Of a stretch of 64,000 bases of DNA, positions 26,211 to 34,003 are shown in pieces. Origin of the DNA: Litoribacter ruber (GTDB taxonomy: Bacteria; Bacteroidota; Bacteroidia; Cytophagales; Cyclobacteriaceae); the NCBI RefSeq assembly GCF_018500185.1, contig NZ_JAHBGI010000007.1:124001-188000 (forward strand), given 5' to 3'. The translations under genes were made by a program, and so were the position numbers. A model generated the notes under the pieces. It was not told the DNA's origin and ran no database searches. It worked only from the letters and a program-made list of their open reading frames with translations. Within the stretch, counting starts at the first letter, position 1; each line of letters begins with the position of its first letter.

Positions 26211-26220
26211 GAAGAGATAT
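26191..26220. terminator. Bidirectional hairpin across two convergent stop codons
   Basis: ATATCTCTTCC (26191-26201) and GGAAGAGATAT (26210-26220) form a perfect 11-bp stem with an 8-nt loop. The stem and loop contain the last codons and stops of both the kinase and the response-regulator gene. T-rich tracts follow on both strands, stronger on the minus strand. Confidence 0.75.
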
Positions 26221-27568
26221 TGTACTTTTCAATTTTGTTGTAGAGCGTTTTTCGGTCCATATTGAGGATTTTGGCGGCTTTGGACTTGTTGAACTTTACC
26301 TCTTCAAGGGTTTGGATAATCAAACTCTTTTCTTTTTCCTCAAAACTGCTTTTCAGATCTTTGGCAGCTCCCGTTTCTTGGGTTGAGTTTTCAGGCAACA
26401 AAAGCTGAATCGGCAATACCTCCTTTTCCACCAATCCTTTTCCAGTCAATAAAACCGCTCTTTTTACGATATTCTTGAGCTCTCTCAAATTACCCGGCCA
26501 ACTGTAAGTTTTAAATATTTCTTTTACCTCACTTGAAAAGCCGGTTACTGATTTGTTTAAATAGTTATTGCTTTCTTCCAGAAAATTGTTGGCAAAATCA
26601 AAAAGCTCCTCGCCACGGTCCCTCAAAGGAATCGCCTGAATGCTGAATTCATTGAGTCGGTGGTACAAATCTTCCCTGAATTCGCCGCGTCTGGAAGCCT
26701 CTATCAAATCTTCATTGGTAGCCACAATGATCCTTACATCAATGTCAATATCACTGTTGCCGCCTACTTTTCGGATTTTTCTTTCTTGTATAGCTCTCAA
26801 CAGCTTGATCTGAACATCATAGCTCAGGTTCCCGATTTCGTCCAAGAAGATCGTTCCTCCTTTGGCACTTTCAAAGTTTCCAACTTTGTGGTCAAAAGCG
26901 CCCGTAAAAGCCCCCTTCATGTGTCCAAAGAGTTCACTGGCCGCCAATTCCTTTGAAAGAGCACCGCAGTCGATAGCTACAAATGGGCCGTCTTTTCTAC
27001 TGGATTTTTGGTGGATTCTTTTCGAAATGTATTCCTTTCCCGTCCCACTTTCCCCGAGCACAATCACGCTCATATCAGTAGGGGCCACCAAGTCTATGTA
27101 CTCTTCGAGTTTTCTGGAGGCTTCCGTTGTGCCGGCTACATAATGGTCGCCATGGGCCAATTGGGTTTTAGGGGAGGAGGGGGCTTCGGTAGGGGCTTTC
27201 TTTTTGTTTTTCTGCTTAAAGGCTTCCTTGACAGTAGCCAATAGCTCATCTGGATTCACGGGCTTGGTAATGTACTCGAAAGCTCCCATTTTCATGGTTT
27301 TCACCGCCGTGCGTATATCAGAATAATTGGTAATCAAGATCACCGGAACGGCCAACTGTGAGTCAATGATTTTTTCCAAAATCTCCATTCCCGTACCATC
27401 TGGTAACCGATAATCGGTAATGATCAGATGGGGGGTGTTTTTCTCTATGGCATGCAGTGCCTCGGAGACTTTTTGAATGGACTGTACAGCATATTGATTT
27501 CGCTCTAAAAAATTTTTAATGATTTTTGAATAGGTGAGGTCATCTTCTATCAAAAGGATTCTTTTCAT
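26207..27568 (-). CDS. Sigma-54-dependent response regulator (NtrC type)
   Basis: A 453-residue regulator. Receiver domain 1-120 (acceptor Asp52 in IITDYRLPDG), AAA+ domain with Walker A GESGTGKEY and the sigma-54 contact loop GAFTGAF, then a Fis-type helix-turn-helix at the end (KSKAAKILNMDRKTLYNKIEKY). It should activate sigma-54 promoters when phosphorylated. The kinase gene runs toward it and the stops overlap by 4 nt, so the two are a likely pair although not co-transcribed. The three small envelope genes upstream on the same strand are possible targets. I found no convincing -24/-12 promoter before them. Confidence 0.94.
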   Translation of the reverse strand: MKRILLIEDDLTYSKIIKNFLERNQYAVQSIQKVSEALHAIEKNTPHLIITDYRLPDGTGMEILEKIIDSQLAVPVILITNYSDIRTAVKTMKMGAFEYITKPVNPDELLATVKEAFKQKNKKKAPTEAPSSPKTQLAHGDHYVAGTTEASRKLEEYIDLVAPTDMSVIVLGESGTGKEYISKRIHQKSSRKDGPFVAIDCGALSKELAASELFGHMKGAFTGAFDHKVGNFESAKGGTIFLDEIGNLSYDVQIKLLRAIQERKIRKVGGNSDIDIDVRIIVATNEDLIEASRRGEFREDLYHRLNEFSIQAIPLRDRGEELFDFANNFLEESNNYLNKSVTGFSSEVKEIFKTYSWPGNLRELKNIVKRAVLLTGKGLVEKEVLPIQLLLPENSTQETGAAKDLKSSFEEKEKSLIIQTLEEVKFNKSKAAKILNMDRKTLYNKIEKYNISS

Positions 27569-27612
27569 AAGTGCGTATTCGGGTGGTCTTCTTACTATTT
27601 CATGAATTTAGT

Positions 27613-27648
27613 AAAAATAAAATGGCATCAGTATTCCTACCGATGCCA
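27613..27648 (-). terminator. Terminator after the small exported protein gene
   Basis: On the minus strand TGGCATC (27642-27648) pairs with GATGCCA (27623-27629), then TTTTATTTTTAC. It separates the small exported genes from the response-regulator gene downstream. Confidence 0.7.
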
Positions 27649-27676
27649 ATTTAAACAGAAATTGTGAGTATTTGGT

Positions 27677-27991
27677 TTAGTCTTCTCTTACTTCGTTGCC
27701 TTGGGCGTCATATTTTTTAGTCACCGCCTCACCTGCTTTATCAAAATGTACCTCATAATGAAGTTCGCCCTCCATATTGGTTACTTGATAAGCTTCAGTG
27801 ATTCTTAGATCCCTCACATCATCTTTTTCGCTAATGGAGTTTCTAACTGCCTGGGGAAGATCATCTGGTGCGATCTTTACCCTGTCCTGATTGATCTCCG
27901 TCTGTGGCTCAGTGGGAGGTGTTGTGGTTTGGGCCTGTACACCGACAAAGGCAAATCCACAAAGGGCGAGTACTAACAATCCTTTTTTCAT
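27677..27991 (-). CDS. Small exported PepSY-like protein
   Basis: A 104-residue protein with a signal peptide (residues 1-20, VGVQAQ), a Thr/Pro linker and a small domain: LPQAVRNSISEKDDVRDLRITEAYQV, then LHYEVHFDKAGEAVTKKYDAQGNEV. The helix-then-hairpin pattern and the ending resemble the PepSY-like (beta-lactamase-inhibitor-like) periplasmic domains common in Bacteroidota. Function unknown; such domains are thought to bind peptides or modulate proteases. It resembles the lipoprotein encoded just upstream in its last strand (FDxxGN). Confidence 0.75.
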   Translation of the reverse strand: MKKGLLVLALCGFAFVGVQAQTTTPPTEPQTEINQDRVKIAPDDLPQAVRNSISEKDDVRDLRITEAYQVTNMEGELHYEVHFDKAGEAVTKKYDAQGNEVRED

Positions 27992-28014
27992 AGTTATGGT
28001 ATTATAATAAGTGG

Positions 28015-28362
28015 TTAATGATAAATTTTATTTCCTTTTTGGTCGAATTTCACTGATTTGGTCCTGTTGCCTCCATAGCTGATGAAGGTCAGGTCATAAA
28101 CCTGGGTATCCTGAACCTTGTATTTTATAATGTTGTTCAATTCCATATAGCGCAACCGCCTGTCGTTTTCAATTTTATCAACAATGGAGGCGGGCAACTG
28201 AATTAATAGCTTGTCCTCATACATATCGTTCGAGTCCACCTGCTTGACTGAATCCGAATCCGCACCGAAACCTGCTTTTACAAAATCAGGGTTAGATATA
28301 TTCCCCTGACAGGAACCTAAGGCTATAAGCCAAATAATGGGTACATAAAACAGTTTTTTCAT
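28015..28362 (-). CDS. Small lipoprotein, PepSY-like
   Basis: A 115-residue lipoprotein: signal peptide and lipobox with Cys18 (IALGSC). The mature part has a helix (LPASIVDKIENDRRLRYMELNNIIKY) and a C-terminal hairpin YDLTFISYGGNRTKSVKFDQKGNKIYH. The ending parallels YEVHFDKAGEAVTKKYDAQGNEV of the next gene, 23 bp downstream. The two are probably diverged paralogues in one operon, one membrane-anchored and one soluble. Function unknown. Confidence 0.72.
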   Translation of the reverse strand: MKKLFYVPIIWLIALGSCQGNISNPDFVKAGFGADSDSVKQVDSNDMYEDKLLIQLPASIVDKIENDRRLRYMELNNIIKYKVQDTQVYDLTFISYGGNRTKSVKFDQKGNKIYH

Positions 28363-28389
28363 AATCGGTGTTGGTTTAAGGGTCGCTAT

Positions 28390-28548
28390 CTATTCATATT
28401 CCATAGTTTGCTTTAATGTATATAGAGCACTATCCGAATCTTGATTTTGAAAGTTATTGTGTTCGAAATTCTCAAATTTTAAATAGGTCAGGAGAATCAT
28501 AAAGACGAAACCAATAGCCATAAATAATATAACGATTAGCTTTTTCAT
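28390..28548 (-). CDS. Small single-pass membrane protein
   Basis: I start this at the ATG at 28546-28548, giving 52 residues that begin MKKLIVILFMAIGFVFMILL: one membrane helix or uncleaved signal anchor, followed by an acidic tail (NFQNQDSDSALY). A longer frame adds 11 polar residues with no export value. No family recognised. It lies 27 bp before the small lipoprotein gene, so the three small envelope genes look like one operon. Confidence 0.5.
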   Translation of the reverse strand: MKKLIVILFMAIGFVFMILLTYLKFENFEHNNFQNQDSDSALYTLKQTMEYE

Positions 28549-28682
28549 ACTTTTTAGCCGTTTCGTTATATTGTTCACCAATTGTGCCAGAAAAAAATAT
28601 GCCGTTTTTAAGAAAAATTCAGAACTTAATGATAAAAAAATGGGTATGCCTTCTACAGGTTGGGGAAAATACTAGGTACAGA

Positions 28683-29405
28683 TTATTCGTGGGTTAAAAT
28701 CATCGCTTCGAGCCTATTATAAGATTTCTCTTTTAAATGTGCAATTTCCCCCTCATGGTTCCCGATTGGGACAATAGGCTTGGAGAAATACACATCTATG
28801 GTGCCCGGGCTCATCAAAAGGGAATCCCGTCCCATTAGTTTCCCAGCTCCAATGATGGCCATCGGCATGATTGGGACGCCAGTTTCCACCGAGAGCCGAA
28901 AAGCCCCATTTTGAAAAGGCATCAGCGAATCGCTTGGGTTTCGGGTCCCCTCCGGAGCTACCACCACGCTCACTCCTGAGTGTAGCACCTTTCTCAACCT
29001 TATGATGCTTTCTTTTCTTGATTCGGGGCTTTGCCTGTCTACCCATACGGCGATTTTGCTGATCATAAATCCAAACAAGGGGATCTTGGAAAGCTCTTTT
29101 TTGCCCAATGCGCGGATTTCCTGCGGTATGGCCATCGGAATGGCCGGTGCGTCGAGGTAGGAAGTGTGGTTGAAAATGTAAATATAGGGCTTGCCTTCTT
29201 CAATATGTTCCAGCCCGTGAATGTTGAATTTTACGCCAATAGAGAAAGACCACACCTTGGCCCAACAGCGGATGAAAAAAAAGGTCACATAGCCCCATTT
29301 GCTTGAGAGTAAGAGCGGGATGAAAATGAACGGGGCGAAAATTATCATGAAAATCCAAAACAGCAACAAGGCGTAAATGGTGTAAATCGTTTTGAGTATT
29401 TTCAT
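28683..29405 (-). CDS. plsC: 1-acyl-sn-glycerol-3-phosphate acyltransferase (PlsC family)
   Basis: A 240-residue membrane-associated acyltransferase. An N-terminal hydrophobic region (residues 8-34) anchors it. The catalytic HX4D motif is NHTSYLD (His80, Asp85) and the substrate motif is PEGTRNP (151-157), with the further block VPIMPMAIIG. It adds the second acyl chain to lysophosphatidic acid in phospholipid synthesis, although PlsC-like enzymes acting on other lipids share these motifs. Single gene, divergent from the amidophosphoribosyltransferase. Confidence 0.9.
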   Translation of the reverse strand: MKILKTIYTIYALLLFWIFMIIFAPFIFIPLLLSSKWGYVTFFFIRCWAKVWSFSIGVKFNIHGLEHIEEGKPYIYIFNHTSYLDAPAIPMAIPQEIRALGKKELSKIPLFGFMISKIAVWVDRQSPESRKESIIRLRKVLHSGVSVVVAPEGTRNPSDSLMPFQNGAFRLSVETGVPIMPMAIIGAGKLMGRDSLLMSPGTIDVYFSKPIVPIGNHEGEIAHLKEKSYNRLEAMILTHE

Positions 29406-29467
29406 TTTGGTCTAATATTTGGTATTTTTGGGTTATTAATTAAATTTCACTCTTTGCTTGCAAATAG

Positions 29468-29501
29468 CCCTTGGACGCGTGAGTTCAAGGGTTTCTTTTT
29501 T
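29468..29501 (+). terminator. Terminator-shaped hairpin with no gene before it
   Basis: CCCTTGGAC (29468-29476) pairs with GTTCAAGGG (29483-29491), one G-U pair, followed by TTTCTTTTTT. On the plus strand it looks like an intrinsic terminator, yet the gene to its left is transcribed away from it. It could end a short antisense or small RNA, or act as an attenuator if transcription starts further left. Confidence 0.5.
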
Positions 29502-29624
29502 GCAAAAATATAAATTTCGCCCAAAATTCTCTCCCCACACCCGGTTTGCCCCTCACGGCTAGTTAAAATTCTTAAATGAGCGACATAGTTGAATTATAAT
29601 CGACAAATATAAGTTACCATATCG

Positions 29625-29665
29625 CCTGATCGGTATCAGGTTTACGGCAAAATCATTTACATTTG
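29625..29665 (+). promoter_or_regulatory. Promoter element and dyad before the amidophosphoribosyltransferase
   Basis: TACATTTG (29658-29665) fits the Bacteroidota -7 element TAnnTTTG, about 31 bp before the start codon; the -33 element is weak. Upstream lies the perfect dyad CCTGAT-CGGT-ATCAGG (29625-29640). It has the same CCTG-N8-CAGG form as the dyad inside the pyrR promoter. Confidence 0.5.
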
Positions 29666-29696
29666 CAACTTCTTGTATAAAATCTAGCTACACCTA

Positions 29697-31580
29697 ATGA
29701 GTGACCAGATCAAACACGAATGCGGGATAGCCATGCTAAGGCTTCGCAAACCTCTCCAATATTACATTGATAAATACGGCTCACCCATGTATGCCGCCAA
29801 CCGGCTCTATGTGTTGATGCAAAAGCAGATCAACCGTGGACAAGATGGTGCCGGGCTTGCCAATATTAAAATTGACACTGCTCCGGGAACACGCTATATC
29901 AGCCGTTACCGCTCCATACAGCCCCAGGCAGTGAATGAGATTTTCGGAAAGATTTCCAAAAAATTCAAAAAAGCATACAAAGCCAATGGCGACCACGTGG
30001 CCAAAGACGGGGATTGGCTTAAAAACAATGTTGCTTTCAGCGGGGAAGTTTGGCTGGGCCACCTGCGCTACGGCACCCATGGTGAAAACAGCATCGAGAC
30101 CTGCCACCCTTTCCTTAGGCAAAACAACTGGAGAAGCCGTAACCTGGTAATGGCAGGCAACTTCAACATGACCAATGTGGAGGAGCTTTTCAGCAAATTG
30201 GTGGAGCTGGGTCAGCACCCCAAAGAAAAGACTGATACAGTCACTGTAATGGAAAAAATCGGCCACTTTGTGGACGAGGAAAACCAAAGGATCTTTGATA
30301 AGTATAAGAAGGATTACACCAACCAGGAAATCACCGGAGTAATCGAGCGAGAGTTAGATGTAGCTCGGATCCTTCGAAGATCCTGCAGGGATTTTGACGG
30401 GGGATATGCCATGGCCGGAATCATCGGGAACGGTGCCAGCTTCGTGGTTCGCGATCCATCGGGCATTAGACCTGCCTATTATTATGCAGATGATGAGATT
30501 GTGGTAATCGCTTCCGAAAAGCCTGCGATAAAAACAGCTTTCAACATTGATTATAAAGAAATAAAAGAGATCCAGCCTGGCCATGCTTTGATCATAAACA
30601 AAGATGGTTCTTACGGTGAATATGAAATTACCCCGCCCCGAAAGAAAACCTCCTGTTCATTTGAACGCATTTATTTCTCTAGAGGAACTGATCCGGATAT
30701 TTACTCTGAGCGGAAAAACCTTGGGAAACTCCTTATCCCCCAGATACTCAAAGCCATTGATTTTGATTTGAAGAACACGGTTTTTAGCTATATTCCAAAC
30801 ACCGCCGAAACAGCCTTTTTGGGTATGATCGAGGGACTGGAAGATTATTTGAGTGCCAAGAGGAGGGAAGTGCTTTTGGAAGGAAAACCGCACCTGGGAG
30901 ATATCGAAGACCTGTTGCACTTCCGTCCTAGGGTGGAAAAGCTGGTAAGTAAGGATGTGAAGTTGCGGACTTTCATTACCAACGATAGCGACCGGGATGA
31001 GATGGTTTCCAATGTATATGACACCACTTATGGAGTAATCCGCTCAGGAATTGATACTATTGTGGTAATCGATGACTCTATTGTGAGAGGAACTACCTTG
31101 GAGAAGAGCATTTTGACGACGCTAGATAGACTACAGCCCAAAAGGATCATCATTGTCTCCTCCGCGCCCCAGATCCGCTTCCCGGATTGTTACGGTATAG
31201 ACATGTCCAAAATGCGGGAGTTCATCGCATTTAGGGCCACCTTAGAGCTATTGAGGGATCATGGTAAATCCCACATCCTGGATCAGGTTTACGAAAAATG
31301 TGTAGCCGAGCCGAATTCCCCCCACAACTTTGTGAAGGAGGTTTATGCACCGTTTACGGATGAGCAGGTTTCGGACAAAATCGGCGAGATTATCACTTCA
31401 CCATCCATCAACGCGGAGGTGAAAGTGATCTACCAAACTGTTGAAAACCTGAATAAGGCCTGCCCTGAGCATTTGGGCGACTGGTACTTTACCGGTGATT
31501 TCCCAACTGAAGGTGGCATGAGAGTAGTGAATAAGTCCTTTGCCAACTTCATGGAAGGAAAAGTGGTGAGAGCTTACTAA
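29697..31580 (+). CDS. Amidophosphoribosyltransferase-family protein, enlarged (PurF-like)
   Basis: A 627-residue protein, longer than standard PurF (about 470-510). Residues 9 onward form a class II glutamine amidotransferase domain. The nucleophile Cys9 follows a short propeptide (MSDQIKHE), which implies self-cleavage as in Bacillus PurF. The phosphoribosyltransferase part has the PRPP loop VVIDDSIVRGTTLEKS (near 462-477). The C-terminus reads ACPEHLGDWYFTGDFPT-like. Large insertions lie in the N-terminal domain and around residues 380-440. By family it would make phosphoribosylamine for purine synthesis; whether it replaces PurF or is a paralogue cannot be told from this window. Confidence 0.85.
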   Translation: MSDQIKHECGIAMLRLRKPLQYYIDKYGSPMYAANRLYVLMQKQINRGQDGAGLANIKIDTAPGTRYISRYRSIQPQAVNEIFGKISKKFKKAYKANGDHVAKDGDWLKNNVAFSGEVWLGHLRYGTHGENSIETCHPFLRQNNWRSRNLVMAGNFNMTNVEELFSKLVELGQHPKEKTDTVTVMEKIGHFVDEENQRIFDKYKKDYTNQEITGVIERELDVARILRRSCRDFDGGYAMAGIIGNGASFVVRDPSGIRPAYYYADDEIVVIASEKPAIKTAFNIDYKEIKEIQPGHALIINKDGSYGEYEITPPRKKTSCSFERIYFSRGTDPDIYSERKNLGKLLIPQILKAIDFDLKNTVFSYIPNTAETAFLGMIEGLEDYLSAKRREVLLEGKPHLGDIEDLLHFRPRVEKLVSKDVKLRTFITNDSDRDEMVSNVYDTTYGVIRSGIDTIVVIDDSIVRGTTLEKSILTTLDRLQPKRIIIVSSAPQIRFPDCYGIDMSKMREFIAFRATLELLRDHGKSHILDQVYEKCVAEPNSPHNFVKEVYAPFTDEQVSDKIGEIITSPSINAEVKVIYQTVENLNKACPEHLGDWYFTGDFPTEGGMRVVNKSFANFMEGKVVRAY

Positions 31581-31604
31581 ATTTTAACCTTTAAGTATTT
31601 TGTT

Positions 31605-32150
31605 ATGAAAAGAATCGCAAGCGTATTTTTATTGTTTTTGATCTCCTCAGGGGCTTTTGCCCAAGGCGAAGTGTTGATGTTTTTGGAAAACCTGCAGCCC
31701 TTGTGCGGCAAAACCTTTGAAGGAAAGCTGGTGTATCCTGAGGAAGGCCGTGAGCCCTTTTCCAGCAATCCACTTTCCATGACCGTGGCCGCATGTACAG
31801 AGGATACCGTTAAGATTCCTTTTATAGTAGGCACGGATCGGTCCAGAACCTGGGTTTTAACGCTCATGGAAGAAGGTTTGCAGCTAAAGCATGATCACCG
31901 ACATGAAGATGGTACGCCGGATGACTTAACCAATTATGGTGGGGTAGCTTCTGATGAGAGCAATGCTTGGGAGGTTCATTTTCCAGCAGATGAAGAAACA
32001 GGCGAAATGCTGCCGAGATCAAAAAACGCGACTTGGTCCATGGTGATTAATAGAGATGCGAAAATTTTCAGCTATATCCTTTCCGTAGACGGTGAAAGAT
32101 CTGTTCAGGTAGACTTTGACATCGATATGGGCATCGAAAGTGGATTATAA
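31605..32150 (+). CDS. Exported protein of unknown function
   Basis: A 181-residue protein with a signal peptide (residues 1-20, SSGAFAQ). Two Cys residues early in the mature part (LQPLCGK, AACTEDT) could form a disulfide. The middle holds LKHDHRHEDGTPDDLTNYGG, a His/Asp-rich stretch that looks metal- or substrate-binding, followed by beta strands. I recognise the style of a conserved Bacteroidota periplasmic protein but no named family. It lies 24 bp after the amidophosphoribosyltransferase gene and is probably co-transcribed, without an obvious functional link. Confidence 0.75.
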   Translation: MKRIASVFLLFLISSGAFAQGEVLMFLENLQPLCGKTFEGKLVYPEEGREPFSSNPLSMTVAACTEDTVKIPFIVGTDRSRTWVLTLMEEGLQLKHDHRHEDGTPDDLTNYGGVASDESNAWEVHFPADEETGEMLPRSKNATWSMVINRDAKIFSYILSVDGERSVQVDFDIDMGIESGL

Positions 32151-32185
32151 AAAGAAAGAGCGGCAATTGGCCGCTCTTTCTTTTT
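32151..32185. terminator. Bidirectional terminator
   Basis: AAAGAAAGAGCGGC (32151-32164) and GCCGCTCTTTCTTT (32170-32183) form a perfect 14-bp stem with a 5-nt loop and A/T-rich flanks on both sides, between two convergent genes. Confidence 0.88.
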
Positions 32186-32192
32186 ATAAGTT

Positions 32193-32552
32193 TTATAAAT
32201 TTTGAATTACATTTAGCAATTCATCCGGGTTTATCGGTTTGCTTACATAAGCATCAGCCCCCAAGTCGATTGCCTTGTTGGCCACTTCTTGGTCTCCATA
32301 CCGGGTGATCAAGATTACCTTGCTTACTTTATCTCCTTCTTTAATGCTCTCTAGAATGCTCAAGCCGTTGTCATCCGGAAGCCTATAATCCAATATAGCC
32401 AGGTCAAATGTTTGTTCTTTCAAAAGTTCAAATGCCTGCTTAGCAGATTGGGCATCCTTGGTTGTGTAGCTATTTTTCGTCAAAAACCTCGTCAGGAGTT
32501 TGCAGAACACCACGTCGTCCTCAACAATTAATATATTTTTTATCATGTTCAT
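32193..32552 (-). CDS. Single-domain response regulator
   Basis: A 119-residue protein that is only a receiver domain: acidic pocket Glu11-Asp12-Asp13 (LIVEDDV), phospho-acceptor Asp55 (AILDYRLPD), and Lys in YVSKPINPDEL. There is no output domain. It resembles the receiver of the NtrC-type regulator at 26.2-27.6 kb (shared DYRLPD and SKP/TKP-NPDELL blocks). It could therefore take phosphate from the same kinase or its HPt domain, or act as a phosphate sink. It lies 18 bp after the ATP-grasp-like gene and is probably co-transcribed with it. Confidence 0.9.
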   Translation of the reverse strand: MNMIKNILIVEDDVVFCKLLTRFLTKNSYTTKDAQSAKQAFELLKEQTFDLAILDYRLPDDNGLSILESIKEGDKVSKVILITRYGDQEVANKAIDLGADAYVSKPINPDELLNVIQNL

Positions 32553-32570
32553 GTTAATTGATCGGTTAAA

Positions 32571-33962
32571 TTAAACAATACTGGCTTCCTTATCAAATGT
32601 ATGGATAGCATTTTGATCAATGGCATATACAGCCATAATACTCTGTATAAATCCTCGGATGAGTTCATCTATTCCAAGGCCCAAAAGTGCAAAGTTTCTC
32701 ACATCAAATAGAATCAGGCGCTCGTCTGCGTATGTCCAGCCATCATCGCCTTTGATGGATAGGTTGGTGCCATATACTTCCCATGAATTCATGTCTTCTG
32801 GTAGGGGCTGGTTCAGGGGAAAGCCTGATTTTCGGCTGTAGATCGCCAGAGGCCTCATTCCGTCCTCCGTGGCATGCATCATCATTCTCAGGTCGAAAGC
32901 AAAACTTCTTCCCTTACTGTCCGGAATAGTGCCCAAGTGGTACCAGGTGTCTGCCGGGTCTTTACCTTCAGTGTAATTACTATGGATCAATTCCTGAATG
33001 ATGAAAACCTCATCCGGATCATGGGCCAGTTCAGCAAGTGCAAAATCCATTTCTTTTTGGTTCACCACGGTGTATACGCCTTGACCTGCATTGGAATCAG
33101 GGACTTTGATTACCATGCTTCCTCCCATTTTTTCAAAATAGGATTGAAGCTCCCCGTAAGGCACATTTCTATAGGTTTTGGGAGTAAATATGCTGATACC
33201 TTTTGATTCAAACTCTTCGTTGAAACGGTCATAGGCCTCACTGGCCACTTCTTTGTTGCGGCCACCTGCGAGGCAAGCCTCAATGGGGTTGAGCAGAAGT
33301 GTTTTGGAATGCTTGGGGATTCTGGTCCAAGGCTCCTGGGTGACATACCTAAAGGCAGCCTTAATCTCCACCCATTCTTCCTTTTCCCCTCTGACAAACA
33401 TTTTTCCATCCCGAAACTCTACAGGGGCGTCTTTATCACCCAGTTTGTATTGGGCCAAGTAAACGTTTTGTCCAAAAACTTCCGCAATAGTGGCGGCGTA
33501 GCCCACGTTTTCCATCGGGTTTTTGTCATAGATGACCGCCAAGGCACCTTCCTCCGGATGTTTTTCCACCATCGGCTTGAAAGTCTTTTCAATGAGCCTT
33601 CTGTAACCGCCATGCTCAAAACTGAAATCGAGTAAGGGCATGGACTTCTGCCCGCTTGGGCAGCTGTTTGTTTCAATTAGGGTAAGTTTTCTCAGGCCTT
33701 GATTGTTGGTCACGTGCATCAGGTCGGTGCCGGACCACCTGAAATATTTTGGCTGGTATTTCAATAGCTTCATGACCGTCTCATGGTCTGCTCTTGGGTT
33801 TAGCCTACAGAAGCGGGCAGCCATCTGCTCATGGTTCAGATTCAAAAATGCAGCCACCAAGGGGTGGATCTGGGAATTTAGTGCCCGGGGATACCAGTGG
33901 TCTGCCGGTTCAAAATCGCCGGGTTCAACTAGATGGACATTGGAAGATATGGAAAGCTTCAT
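32571..33962 (-). CDS. ATP-grasp-like protein of unknown function
   Basis: A 463-residue cytoplasmic protein without signal peptide. The middle and C-terminal parts look like an ATP-grasp fold: GGSMVIKVPDSNAGQGVYTV (nucleotide-binding strand and Gly loop, around 280-300), VFIIQELIHS (hinge region), and FDLRMMMHATEDGMRPLAIYSRKSG (catalytic core with basic residues). It also has TLIETNSCPSGQKSMP early on. Such enzymes join an acid to an amine or thiol through an acyl phosphate, so a peptide-ligase or glutathionylspermidine-synthase-like reaction is possible but the substrate is unknown. Followed directly by a lone receiver gene, an unusual pairing. Confidence 0.65.
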   Translation of the reverse strand: MKLSISSNVHLVEPGDFEPADHWYPRALNSQIHPLVAAFLNLNHEQMAARFCRLNPRADHETVMKLLKYQPKYFRWSGTDLMHVTNNQGLRKLTLIETNSCPSGQKSMPLLDFSFEHGGYRRLIEKTFKPMVEKHPEEGALAVIYDKNPMENVGYAATIAEVFGQNVYLAQYKLGDKDAPVEFRDGKMFVRGEKEEWVEIKAAFRYVTQEPWTRIPKHSKTLLLNPIEACLAGGRNKEVASEAYDRFNEEFESKGISIFTPKTYRNVPYGELQSYFEKMGGSMVIKVPDSNAGQGVYTVVNQKEMDFALAELAHDPDEVFIIQELIHSNYTEGKDPADTWYHLGTIPDSKGRSFAFDLRMMMHATEDGMRPLAIYSRKSGFPLNQPLPEDMNSWEVYGTNLSIKGDDGWTYADERLILFDVRNFALLGLGIDELIRGFIQSIMAVYAIDQNAIHTFDKEASIV

Positions 33963-34003
33963 GTTTAAGGAAATTTGATTCGTTAAGAAAATATATTTTG
34001 GGA

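Noticed and set aside
28555-28600. TGGCAC on the minus strand upstream of the small envelope genes as a sigma-54 promoter
   Set aside because: The -12 TTGC element is not found at the required spacing; only the GG half of the consensus is present.
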